A stretch of DNA of 6,124 nt from Bacteroidota bacterium (lineage in GTDB: Bacteria > Bacteroidota > Bacteroidia > Bacteroidales > VadinHA17). Position 1 is the first letter of the stretch. The number at the start of each line of letters is the position of its first letter. The position numbers were made by a program, and so were the translations under genes. The DNA is taken from the NCBI GenBank assembly GCA_030613125.1, contig JAUWMO010000211.1, positions 1 through 6,124 on the forward strand, in the 5' to 3' direction. The notes under the pieces were generated by a model. That model was not told the DNA's origin. It saw only the letters and a program-made list of their open reading frames with translations, and ran no database searches. Positions 1-5,611 of the stretch are shown here, one piece after another.

Positions 1-713
1 AAAAATTAAAAGAAATTAATTTACACCCCTCATCCAGAGTCTTTAAAAAGCTTCTTCCTTCTTATGAGGTCCTTAATAAAGATGAATTATACAGTAAAAT
101 AGGAAGTGGGTTCATATCACTGGAGAACCTGAAAAAGGTGCTTTGGAAAAAAACAAAAAGCAAATGGATTCGTTACTGGATCCCGCAGTTTGGCAAGCAA
201 AAAAAAGAAGAAACAGATATTGAAATACCTGATAAACACGATTATAAAAGCCCGTTTCTCATCAGAGAAGACCTTGACAACAAGGATATTTCATATAGAA
301 TTGCCAGTTGTTGTAATCCGATTCCCGGTGATGACGTAATAGGCTACCGCGATGAATATGATACAATAATAATTCATACATCAAAATGCCCGGTAGCTGT
401 TAAACTAATGTCAAGCCACGGAAACAGGATCATCTCAGCTAAGTGGACCACCCACAAGATCCTTTCCTATCTTGCAAGGATAAGTGTGGTGGGTATCGAC
501 AAAATAGGAATGATCAATGAAATTACCAGTGTGATCTCCAAACAATTAAGCGTTAACATCCGAACTGTAAATATTGATGTTCATGACGGGATTTTTGAAG
601 GAGGATTTGACCTGTATGTTCATAATACAGCCGATCTTAATAATCTGATCATGAACATCAGTAAAATCAAGGGGGTCGACACAGTTAACCGTGAAGATAT
701 CGTAGGATCATGA
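1..713 (+). CDS. RelA/SpoT-type (p)ppGpp synthetase/hydrolase, C-terminal part (5' end outside window)
   Basis: The frame is open from base 3 to the TAA... stop region ending at 713 (TGA), giving 236 visible residues and no start; the gene begins left of the window. The visible part is the regulatory C-terminal half of a long RSH enzyme, which makes and/or degrades (p)ppGpp; the catalytic domains are not in view. Numbering from base 3, residues about 28-46 (ELYSKIGSGFISLENLKKV) match the segment after the TGS/helical region. A zinc-finger-like CC domain has Cys103-Cys104 in CCNPIPGDDVIGY, then His125 and Cys129 in HTSKC, the four positions conserved in RelA. An ACT domain runs from about residue 158 (ARISVVGIDKIGMINEI) to the end. 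A GTG at 138 could look like a start, but homology continues upstream of it. Whether it is Rel (bifunctional), RelA or SpoT cannot be told from this part. The Fur-like gene follows after 79 bp. Confidence 0.93.
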   Translation, partial: KLKEINLHPSSRVFKKLLPSYEVLNKDELYSKIGSGFISLENLKKVLWKKTKSKWIRYWIPQFGKQKKEETDIEIPDKHDYKSPFLIREDLDNKDISYRIASCCNPIPGDDVIGYRDEYDTIIIHTSKCPVAVKLMSSHGNRIISAKWTTHKILSYLARISVVGIDKIGMINEITSVISKQLSVNIRTVNIDVHDGIFEGGFDLYVHNTADLNNLIMNISKIKGVDTVNREDIVGS

Positions 714-792
714 CTTTAAAATAATTCTAAATAATACCTTATTTTTAAATATATTGATTAAATTTAGCCTGTCAATTTAAAATTAATTCCCT

Positions 793-1257
793 ATGATAAG
801 TGAAGATACAAAACAAACTGTTAAACAGATTTTCACTGAGTACCTGGAAAAAAAAGGACACAGAAAAACTCCTGAACGATATGCAATTCTTGATGAAATT
901 TATTCACATGACGGGCATTTTGACATTGAATCTTTATATATTTTCATGAAAAACAAAAATTACAGGGTTTCCAGGGCAACTCTGTATAATACTATCGAAC
1001 TTCTTCTTGATTGCAATTTGGTTATCAAGCACCAATTCGGAAAGAATATTGCTCAATTTGAAAAGGCTTACCACTGCAGTCAGCATGATCACCTTATCGA
1101 TACTGAAACAGGAAAAGTAATTGAGTTCTGCGACCCCAGAATTCATGAAATAATAAAAACCGCCTGTGAATTAAACAATTTCAAACCTCTCTATCATTCA
1201 TTGTACATTTATGGTGTTAATCAAAATGAACAAAAGAAGAAAGACAAGAAAGACTAA
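793..1257 (+). CDS. Fur-family metal-dependent transcriptional regulator lacking CxxC structural zinc motifs
   Basis: A complete 154-residue cytoplasmic DNA-binding protein, the usual Fur length. The N-terminal winged helix spans about residues 10-85: HRKTPERYAILDEIY begins the family signature and SRATLYNTIELLL (60-72) is the recognition helix. The dimerisation and metal domain follows, with the hallmark QHDHLIDTETGKVIEF (97-112). By hand alignment to E. coli Fur, His42, Glu90, His98 and His100 match the inter-domain site (H33, E81, H88, H90). Asp99 and His135 match D89 and H125, while E108 is replaced by His118. Where most Fur proteins have CxxCG there is DTETG, and the C-terminal CxxC is also absent; the tail is lysine-rich. 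From memory many Bacteroidota Fur proteins share this loss. It could serve Fe, Zn (Zur) or peroxide (PerR) sensing; sequence alone does not decide. The ATG at 793 is chosen because it fits family length; no Shine-Dalgarno is visible. Confidence 0.9.
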   Translation: MISEDTKQTVKQIFTEYLEKKGHRKTPERYAILDEIYSHDGHFDIESLYIFMKNKNYRVSRATLYNTIELLLDCNLVIKHQFGKNIAQFEKAYHCSQHDHLIDTETGKVIEFCDPRIHEIIKTACELNNFKPLYHSLYIYGVNQNEQKKKDKKD

Positions 1258-1315
1258 AAACCCCATAAATTTATAGCTCTGGTTTATAATAGCGATGATT
1301 ATTTTAAATTTATCA

Positions 1316-1333
1316 TTCCCGCGGAAGCGGGAA
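1316..1333. other. Perfect 7-bp GC-rich hairpin with GGAA tetraloop
   Basis: TTCCCGC (1316-1322), loop GGAA (1323-1326), GCGGGAA (1327-1333). On the + strand the loop is of GNRA type, which stabilises RNA hairpins. It lies 58 bp after the Fur-like stop codon. No T-tract follows, so it is not a classical intrinsic terminator, though it could still stabilise or end the upstream transcript. It is the strongest short stem in the gap. Confidence 0.6.
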
Positions 1334-1436
1334 CCGAAGACCGAAGGGATGAGTTCAGCATAGCTAATCCAGTAAAGCGATATTCATAACATAGCCGTGT
1401 CCTCGAAAGAATCCCGATGAGGCGGGGCAGGCAGAA
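1316..1436. repeat. GC-rich intergenic island, candidate dispersed repeat (REP-like or element remnant)
   Basis: The 278-bp gap between the Fur-like gene and purA holds no credible gene. Inside it, about 120 bp is roughly 54% G+C by hand count, while the 58 bp just upstream is roughly 24%. It opens with a perfect hairpin (1316-1333), continues with a short direct repeat of CCGAAG (1334-1339 and 1341-1346), and ends with a weaker GC stem, CCCG (1413-1416) and CGGG (1423-1426). The sudden change in composition, the hairpin and the lack of an open frame of any length resemble short interspersed repeats such as those carrying ATTCCCGC-type palindromes in many genomes. That it is repeated elsewhere is inference; a single window cannot show copy number. 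Confidence 0.45.
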
Positions 1437-1492
1437 CCAAAAAGGATAAAACAAATTGACTTCATTTCAAAATTATTTTCTCAAAAGATTCG

Positions 1493-1500
1493 TACCTTGC
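1493..1500 (+). promoter_or_regulatory. Possible -7 element of the purA promoter
   Basis: TACCTTGC followed by A resembles the Bacteroidota -7 pattern TAnnTTTGC with one T missing. It would put a transcript start near 1505 and a leader of about 30 nt before the purA ATG. No TTTG-like -33 element lies at the expected spacing; a TTGAC at 1456-1460 is too far upstream. This is a weak call based on motif shape and position only. Confidence 0.3.
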
Positions 1501-1535
1501 AAAGTATTTTTTACTTCATAAAAATTTCCTGAAAC

Positions 1536-2807
1536 ATGAAGATTGACGTTCTGCTGGGCCTTCAATGGGGTGACGAAGGCAAAGGAAAAGTTGTGGATGT
1601 ACTTACGCCCGGTTACAATGTAATTGCAAGGTTTCAGGGAGGACCTAATGCCGGCCATTCCCTGGAATTTGAGAACAGGAAACAAATATTACATACAATA
1701 CCATCCGGAATTTTTCATTCTGAAAAAATAAATATCATCGGTAATGGTGTTGTGATTGATCCGGTTATTTTCGAAGAGGAAATCAAAGACCTGAAAAACC
1801 ATGGACTGAATCCTCAAAAAAATCTCTCTATATCAAAAAGAGCACATCTGATTCTCCCTACCCACCGGATACTTGATGCTGCATCGGAAAAAGCAAAAGG
1901 AAAAACAAAGATTGGTTCTACTTTAAAAGGAATAGGTCCGACTTATATGGACAAAACCGGAAGAAACGGTTTAAGAATTGGTGATATTTCACAATCGGAT
2001 TTCAATAATAAATATGATTTTCTTAAGAAAAAACATATTTCACTTCTTTCTCAATATGATTATTCTTACAAAGAAGAACTAAATAAACTGGAAAAACTTT
2101 GGTTTGACAGTATTGAATTGGTGAAACAGTTTCAAATTATTGATAGTGAGTATCTGATTAACCAGTACCTGAACAATAATAAATCAGTGCTTGCTGAAGG
2201 GGCTCAGGGTACCTTGCTTGATATAGATTTCGGATCATATCCGTATGTCACATCCTCAAATACAGTTTGCGCCGGGGCCTGCACAGGCCTGGGTGTTCCA
2301 CCAGGTAAGATCGGTGAAGTTTATGGTATTTTCAAGGCATATTGCACACGTGTTGGTAGTGGTCCGTTTCCGACTGAACTGGATGATCAAACCGGAAAGG
2401 ATCTCAGGAAAAAAGGTAAAGAATTCGGAGCTACAACCGGTCGCCCAAGAAGATGTGGCTGGCTTGATCTGGTGGCCCTCAAATATTCTATAATGCTCAA
2501 TGGCGTTACTCAGCTTATAATGACCAAAGCCGATGTGTTAACCGGGTTTGAGATAATTAAAATTTGCACATCCTATAAAGAAAACACTGAAACAACTACA
2601 ACTCATTTTCCATTTCAAATAGAGTCAGGCATGATCCCGGTTTATAAAAAATTTAAAGGATGGTCTGAAAATATTTCACAAATAGAGAATTATGATACCC
2701 TTCCAGGGGAATTGAAACAATACATTGACTATATTGAAAATGAAGTAAAAGTCCCAATAAAGATTGTTTCAGTTGGTCCCGACCGTAAAACAACAATTTT
2801 CAGATAA
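1536..2807 (+). CDS. purA: Adenylosuccinate synthase
   Basis: A complete 423-residue cytoplasmic enzyme (E. coli PurA is about 430). It joins IMP and aspartate using GTP to make adenylosuccinate, the first committed step from IMP to AMP. Visible motifs in order: the GTP-binding loop LQWGDEGKGKVVD (9-21) with catalytic Asp13; GGPNAGHS (35-42) with catalytic His41; GIGPTYMDKTGRNGLRIGDI (132-151), the IMP-binding stretch; LAEGAQGTLLDIDFGSYPYV (219-238); the aspartate-binding loop ATTGRPRRCGW (299-309); the guanine-recognising TKAD (330-333); and the C-terminal VSVGPDRKTTIF (411-422). All key residues are present, so it should be active. The ATG at 1536 places Asp13 and His41 at the standard positions. 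There is no clear Shine-Dalgarno. The preceding RelA/SpoT and Fur-like genes lie on the same strand, but the 278-bp gap suggests purA has its own promoter. Its stop codon abuts that of the convergent transporter gene. Confidence 0.98.
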   Translation: MKIDVLLGLQWGDEGKGKVVDVLTPGYNVIARFQGGPNAGHSLEFENRKQILHTIPSGIFHSEKINIIGNGVVIDPVIFEEEIKDLKNHGLNPQKNLSISKRAHLILPTHRILDAASEKAKGKTKIGSTLKGIGPTYMDKTGRNGLRIGDISQSDFNNKYDFLKKKHISLLSQYDYSYKEELNKLEKLWFDSIELVKQFQIIDSEYLINQYLNNNKSVLAEGAQGTLLDIDFGSYPYVTSSNTVCAGACTGLGVPPGKIGEVYGIFKAYCTRVGSGPFPTELDDQTGKDLRKKGKEFGATTGRPRRCGWLDLVALKYSIMLNGVTQLIMTKADVLTGFEIIKICTSYKENTETTTTHFPFQIESGMIPVYKKFKGWSENISQIENYDTLPGELKQYIDYIENEVKVPIKIVSVGPDRKTTIFR

Positions 2808-4181
2808 TTATTCCGGTTGTTTATTAGGCAATTCCAGTCCAAATCCAGAGGTTCTGTCCTCTCTTTTCAGCAGGAAGGCAAAAATGAGACCCAGAAATCC
2901 TAAGCCTGCCAGCATAAGGATCGGATTGGTATAATCATATTTGGCAAGGCCCTGGCTTACTGTTTCAGCCGTTACACCCGGATTCGACCTGTCAAGAACT
3001 ACTCCAATAAGGATTGGAAATGCCCATAAACCCAGATTTTGTACAGAGAACATCAAACCATAAGCTGTTCCTAATCGTGATTCCTCAACTATCTTGGCTA
3101 CAGCAGGCCACATAGCTGCAGGAATGAGCGAGAATGCAATTCCTAATAAGAACATAGGAATAATTGCATTGATTGTGGTCAGTGAAAGAGTTGCATGCAC
3201 CAAAATAAGTAACATAGATCCGTAGATCATAATTGTTGCACTCTTTCCCCTGAGGTCGGTAAACAAACCGAATAACGGGGTAAAAATTATTGTTCCGTAA
3301 TAGACCATCGAGGTAATGTTAGCTGCCTTAGTGAGTTCAAACCCGAATTTGTTTTGGAGAAGATCGGGTGCAAATTTAATGAACGGAAATACAGCAGAAT
3401 AAAATGTAACACATAATAATGTTATAAAAATGAAAGAGCGGTTTCTAAGCAATTTTAAAATATCAGATATTCTGAAAGGCTCCTCCTCCTCTACATTAAT
3501 TTTAATTTGTCTGTCCAGTTTTACGTCTGAGATCAGGTAAATAAGAAACCCAATCAGGCCGATAACAAGAAGGGAAAATCCAAACCAAATCGGTTTTGTC
3601 CAGTTTGGTTCAATTAACAATGGAGAAATATTCAATGACAATGCCGCTCCCAGTCTGGCAATAGCTAAATTCACGCCCAAAGCAGTTGCCAGTTCTTTAC
3701 CTTTAAACCATTTTACCACTATTTTAGTAATAACTACTATACTTGTTTCAGCTCCAAGGCCAAAAATAAAATAACCCAGTGACATCATTTTCAAAGCGGG
3801 AGATTTGGAAGTAAAAAAAGAGTTCATGAAGTTATATCCCAATCCTCCGTTATTAAAGCTGTCTGAAGCCCCATAAGCTGTTAAAAAAGCTCCTATCGCC
3901 ATAAAACTAACAAAGCCTGTACCTGTAATTCTGATACCCAGCTTATCGGCAATTATCCCGCCAATTACTGCCATCAGAAGAAATATATTAGGGAATGAAT
4001 ATGCTGAAATAAAAAACCCGAAATCTCCTGAGCTGAAGCCCAGTTTCTCGCCAAGGATCTGTTTCATTGGTGAGAGAGCATCATAAAAATAATAATTGGT
4101 GGCCATTACCAAACTCACCAGGATCAAAACTGCCCAACGAACCCAGGCATATTCATTTAAAGCTTTCTTAAAATTTTCCAT
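2808..4181 (-). CDS. Major facilitator superfamily transporter, MFSD1-like
   Basis: A complete 457-residue inner-membrane protein with about 12 hydrophobic segments in two halves, joined by a charged loop (about 219-245, including EEEEP). The first TM segment is about residues 14-33. The TM2-TM3 loop carries the MFS signature GGIIADKLGIR (74-84), and the second-half equivalent is FTDLRGKSA (307-315). Two stretches recall eukaryotic MFSD1: GLGAET then WFKGKELATALGVNLAIARLG (141-178) and LGTAYGLMFSVQNLGLW (370-386), compared with WFKGKEL...AR.G and LGTAYGFMQSIQNLGL as I remember them. Human MFSD1 exports dipeptides from lysosomes, so a peptide or small-metabolite substrate is possible here, but substrate and direction are inference. 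The family call is secure; the subfamily is likely. It is transcribed leftward from a 175-bp divergent region and is convergent with purA with no bases between stops. Confidence 0.92.
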   Translation of the reverse strand: MENFKKALNEYAWVRWAVLILVSLVMATNYYFYDALSPMKQILGEKLGFSSGDFGFFISAYSFPNIFLLMAVIGGIIADKLGIRITGTGFVSFMAIGAFLTAYGASDSFNNGGLGYNFMNSFFTSKSPALKMMSLGYFIFGLGAETSIVVITKIVVKWFKGKELATALGVNLAIARLGAALSLNISPLLIEPNWTKPIWFGFSLLVIGLIGFLIYLISDVKLDRQIKINVEEEEPFRISDILKLLRNRSFIFITLLCVTFYSAVFPFIKFAPDLLQNKFGFELTKAANITSMVYYGTIIFTPLFGLFTDLRGKSATIMIYGSMLLILVHATLSLTTINAIIPMFLLGIAFSLIPAAMWPAVAKIVEESRLGTAYGLMFSVQNLGLWAFPILIGVVLDRSNPGVTAETVSQGLAKYDYTNPILMLAGLGFLGLIFAFLLKREDRTSGFGLELPNKQPE

Positions 4182-4206
4182 AAATTATTGATTTTATTCA
4201 GAAGTC

Positions 4207-4214
4207 CAAATGTA
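4207..4214 (-). promoter_or_regulatory. -7 promoter element for the MFS transporter gene
   Basis: Read on the minus strand this is TACATTTG, an exact match to the Bacteroidota TAnnTTTG element. It lies 25 bp before the transporter ATG, implying a short leader of about 20 nt. The nearest TTTG on this strand (4248-4251) is 33 bp further upstream, beyond the usual spacing, so the -33 element is weak or absent. Assignment rests on motif and position. Confidence 0.45.
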
Positions 4215-4279
4215 GAAAAATATCTTAAATCAGTTATTATCAATTTTCAAACTTTTTCAGCATATTTTCATAAACCAGA

Positions 4280-4310
4280 TTGACATTACATAAAATATTT
4301 TGTATCTTAT
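4280..4310 (+). promoter_or_regulatory. Possible promoter of the cytidylate-kinase-like gene
   Basis: TTG at 4280-4282, a 20-bp spacer, then TATCTTAT at 4303-4310, which matches the first six positions of TAnnTTTG. The spacing fits the phylum's -33/-7 arrangement. The transcript would start near 4314, about 43 nt before the ATG at 4357. The -7 part overlaps an imperfect inverted repeat (4297-4318). Confidence 0.35.
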
Positions 4311-4318
4311 AACAAAAT
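4297..4318. promoter_or_regulatory. Imperfect inverted repeat overlapping the putative promoter (operator candidate)
   Basis: ATTTTGTAT (4297-4305), spacer CTT, then ATA-A-CAAAAT (4309-4318). The arms are complementary over 9 bp if the single extra A at 4312 (or 4311) is bulged out, and over 7 bp (ATTTTGT / ACAAAAT) without any bulge. The dyad straddles the TATCTTAT element, where a bound repressor would block initiation. The sequence is AT-rich, so a chance origin is possible. Confidence 0.3.
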
Positions 4319-4356
4319 CATATTTCATCATATTCCAATCAAAAACAAGATAAACC

Positions 4357-5031
4357 ATGGGAATTGATCCGACAAAATATGCAAAAGACCGAATCAAAGA
4401 ACGTGAAAAATCGAAAAAGTCAGGAGGAGCAATTGTAACCATATCCAGAGAATTCGGTTGTCCTGCCAAAACCATTACCAAAGACCTGGTCACCCTGATA
4501 AATAAAACTACCGGGCACAGGTGGAGTTATGTAAGTAAGGAGATACTTGCCGAATCGGCTAAAGAACTCGGCATTCCTCCCAGTGAAATAAAACATTTTT
4601 TTAAATACCATGAACAGGGTGTTTTTGATGGAATGCTTACAGCTATTGCCAAATTTTATGCCAGCGACCATAAAATATATAACGCAATTGAAAAAACCAT
4701 TCGATCAATTGGAAACAAAGGCAATGTTATAATTGTTGGCAGGGGAGGTGCCGCTATCTGTAATGATTTTGAGAAAGCATTGCATATCAGGCTAATGGCC
4801 CCTCTTGAATGGAGGGTGGAGAAAATAATGCAATACTATAAACTGGAAAAAGGGAAAGCAACCCGTTTTATTCTTGATTATGATGAAAAAAGAAAGAAAT
4901 TCATGGGCCATTTCTTGAAATCAGGTGCTGTTCATTCCCTTTTTGATGTTATATATAACTGCAAATCATTGGAGAAAAGGGATATCGTGCATTCAATCTA
5001 TGACCTGCTAAAAGCCAGAAAGATGCTCTAA
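4357..5031 (+). CDS. Cytidylate-kinase-like P-loop protein with altered P-loop
   Basis: A complete 224-residue soluble protein resembling the cytidylate kinase-like family (Pfam Cytidylate_kin2 type), distinct from housekeeping Cmk. After a charged, lysine-rich N-terminus (about 1-22) comes IVTISREFGCPAKTITKDL (26-44). Related proteins typically have ITISREYGSGG here, so GCPAKT replaces the usual glycine-rich loop but keeps a Lys-Thr pair (38-39). NVIIVGRGGAAIC (123-135) matches the conserved VIVGRG strand and turn. HIRLMAPLEWRVEKI (143-157) matches the segment after the core where these proteins have an AP..R element. The lid-like region holds DYDEKRKKF (174-182), and FDVIYN (196-201) matches the usual YD.VINT. 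It presumably binds a nucleotide and transfers phosphate, but the substrate is unknown. No Shine-Dalgarno is visible. The gene is divergent from the MFS gene and ends 37 bp before the convergent SPOR gene. Confidence 0.82.
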   Translation: MGIDPTKYAKDRIKEREKSKKSGGAIVTISREFGCPAKTITKDLVTLINKTTGHRWSYVSKEILAESAKELGIPPSEIKHFFKYHEQGVFDGMLTAIAKFYASDHKIYNAIEKTIRSIGNKGNVIIVGRGGAAICNDFEKALHIRLMAPLEWRVEKIMQYYKLEKGKATRFILDYDEKRKKFMGHFLKSGAVHSLFDVIYNCKSLEKRDIVHSIYDLLKARKML

Positions 5032-5068
5032 AGAAATATGCTTAATGTTATTAGGCTGATGAAACAGG

Positions 5069-5521
5069 TTATGGATAGATATATATCCAGGCTTCGACTT
5101 CCACTGTATCCCTGAAATTCTCAAGTTGATATAATGCTTCCGAAAAATTATCAAGGTCCATTGCTGAAACCAGGTCAAAACCATTCTCAGCAGTGTATAT
5201 ACTTGTTGCATAACCCAATGATTCATAATAAACTGAATATTCATCAGCAAATTCCGGGGTTATAAAACTGCCAATAATTATATGATATCTGGATGTTTCC
5301 TCCAGCATTCTCCGCTCCTCTCCAACTCTCGCAAGAGAGTCAAGCCTGAGCTGGTTGGCATATGCAATCTCTTGTTCTCTTAATTGCTTTAAAGAATCTA
5401 CAATCCTGATGCTGTCTTGCTGTCTTTTATAACCTTCCTGCTGAGTCCAGTCTTTCTTGCTATTCTTACATGCAGTGACTAAAATTAAAAGTATAGTGAA
5501 TAATAAAAACAATCTTCTCAT
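5069..5521 (-). CDS. SPOR-domain lipoprotein
   Basis: A complete 150-residue secreted lipoprotein. Residues 1-17 form a short lipoprotein signal peptide (MRRLF, hydrophobic core, lipobox VTAC) with Cys18 as the lipidated residue. The following residues KNSKKD lack the acidic run that sends some Bacteroidota lipoproteins to the cell surface, so an inner-leaflet outer-membrane position facing the periplasm is more likely (inference). Residues about 33-77 are a charged, Gln/Glu/Arg/Leu-rich helical, probably coiled-coil linker. Residues 79-149 form a SPOR domain: YHIIIGSF (79-86), alternating strand and helix, and the closing VEAWIYIY (142-149). SPOR domains bind peptidoglycan stripped of stem peptides, often at division sites. 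The ATG at 5519-5521 is fixed by the signal peptide. It is convergent with the kinase-like gene and divergent from the acyl-CoA synthetase gene, with the palindrome between. Confidence 0.9.
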   Translation of the reverse strand: MRRLFLLFTILLILVTACKNSKKDWTQQEGYKRQQDSIRIVDSLKQLREQEIAYANQLRLDSLARVGEERRMLEETSRYHIIIGSFITPEFADEYSVYYESLGYATSIYTAENGFDLVSAMDLDNFSEALYQLENFRDTVEVEAWIYIYP

Positions 5522-5528
5522 AATAGCT

Positions 5529-5536
5529 TAATTTTG
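5529..5536 (+). promoter_or_regulatory. -7 promoter element candidate for the acyl-CoA synthetase gene
   Basis: TAATTTTG is an exact TAnnTTTG match inside the left arm of the palindrome, and would give a leader of about 70 nt. No TTTG-like -33 element is seen at normal spacing, and the region is AT-rich, so the match could be fortuitous. Confidence 0.35.
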
Positions 5537-5545
5537 AACCTAGTT

Positions 5546-5553
5546 CAAATTTA
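5546..5553 (-). promoter_or_regulatory. -7 promoter element candidate for the SPOR lipoprotein gene
   Basis: On the minus strand this reads TAAATTTG, an exact TAnnTTTG match inside the right arm of the palindrome. It lies 24 bp before the lipoprotein ATG, implying a leader of about 20 nt, the same spacing as proposed for the transporter gene. No clear -33 element is visible. Confidence 0.42.
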
Positions 5554-5611
5554 ATAAAATAATTTAATTTTTAGTATATTAGAAAACGAAAAACAGCAAA
5601 TCTGAATCATT

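Larger units (their letters stand above)
5528..5554. promoter_or_regulatory. Near-perfect 27-bp palindrome in the divergent intergenic region (operator candidate)
   Basis: Arms TTAATTTTGAAC (5528-5539) and GTTCAAATTTAA (5543-5554) flank CTA. Eleven of twelve arm pairs are complementary; only 5532/5550 (T/T) fail. The core TTTGAAC-CTA-GTTCAAA is perfect. Size and symmetry suit a dimeric repressor, for example of the TetR type, and the site lies between the SPOR lipoprotein and acyl-CoA synthetase genes. Each arm also contains a -7 element, so a bound protein would cover both putative promoters. The binding protein is unknown. Confidence 0.55.

Noticed and set aside
138..713. A stand-alone 191-residue ACT-domain protein starting at GTG 138
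   Set aside because: The frame is open to the left edge and the upstream 45 codons (including ELYSKIGSG) are RelA/SpoT-like, so this is the tail of a longer gene.
753..776. ATTGA...TCAAT inverted repeat and TAAATTTA (759-766) upstream of the Fur-like gene as a Fur box and promoter
   Set aside because: Arms of 5 bp with a 14-bp spacer and a -7 match with the last base wrong are expected by chance in such AT-rich DNA.
1411..1427. CCCG/CGGG stem as an intrinsic terminator or riboswitch before purA
   Set aside because: Only 4 bp of stem with a 6-nt loop and no T-tract; no known riboswitch core is recognisable in the leader.
2245..2493. Small open frame inside purA, and the antisense open frames at 934-1146, 1473-1685, 4257-4493, 4420-4671 and 5008-5250
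   Set aside because: They overlap strongly supported genes in other frames, show no recognisable motifs, and look like shadow frames.
5040..5056. Stem-loop GCTTAAT-GTT-ATTAGGC between the convergent kinase-like and SPOR genes as a terminator
   Set aside because: The stem is AT-rich with one G-T wobble, and no T-tract follows on either strand; it may still help termination but cannot be called.
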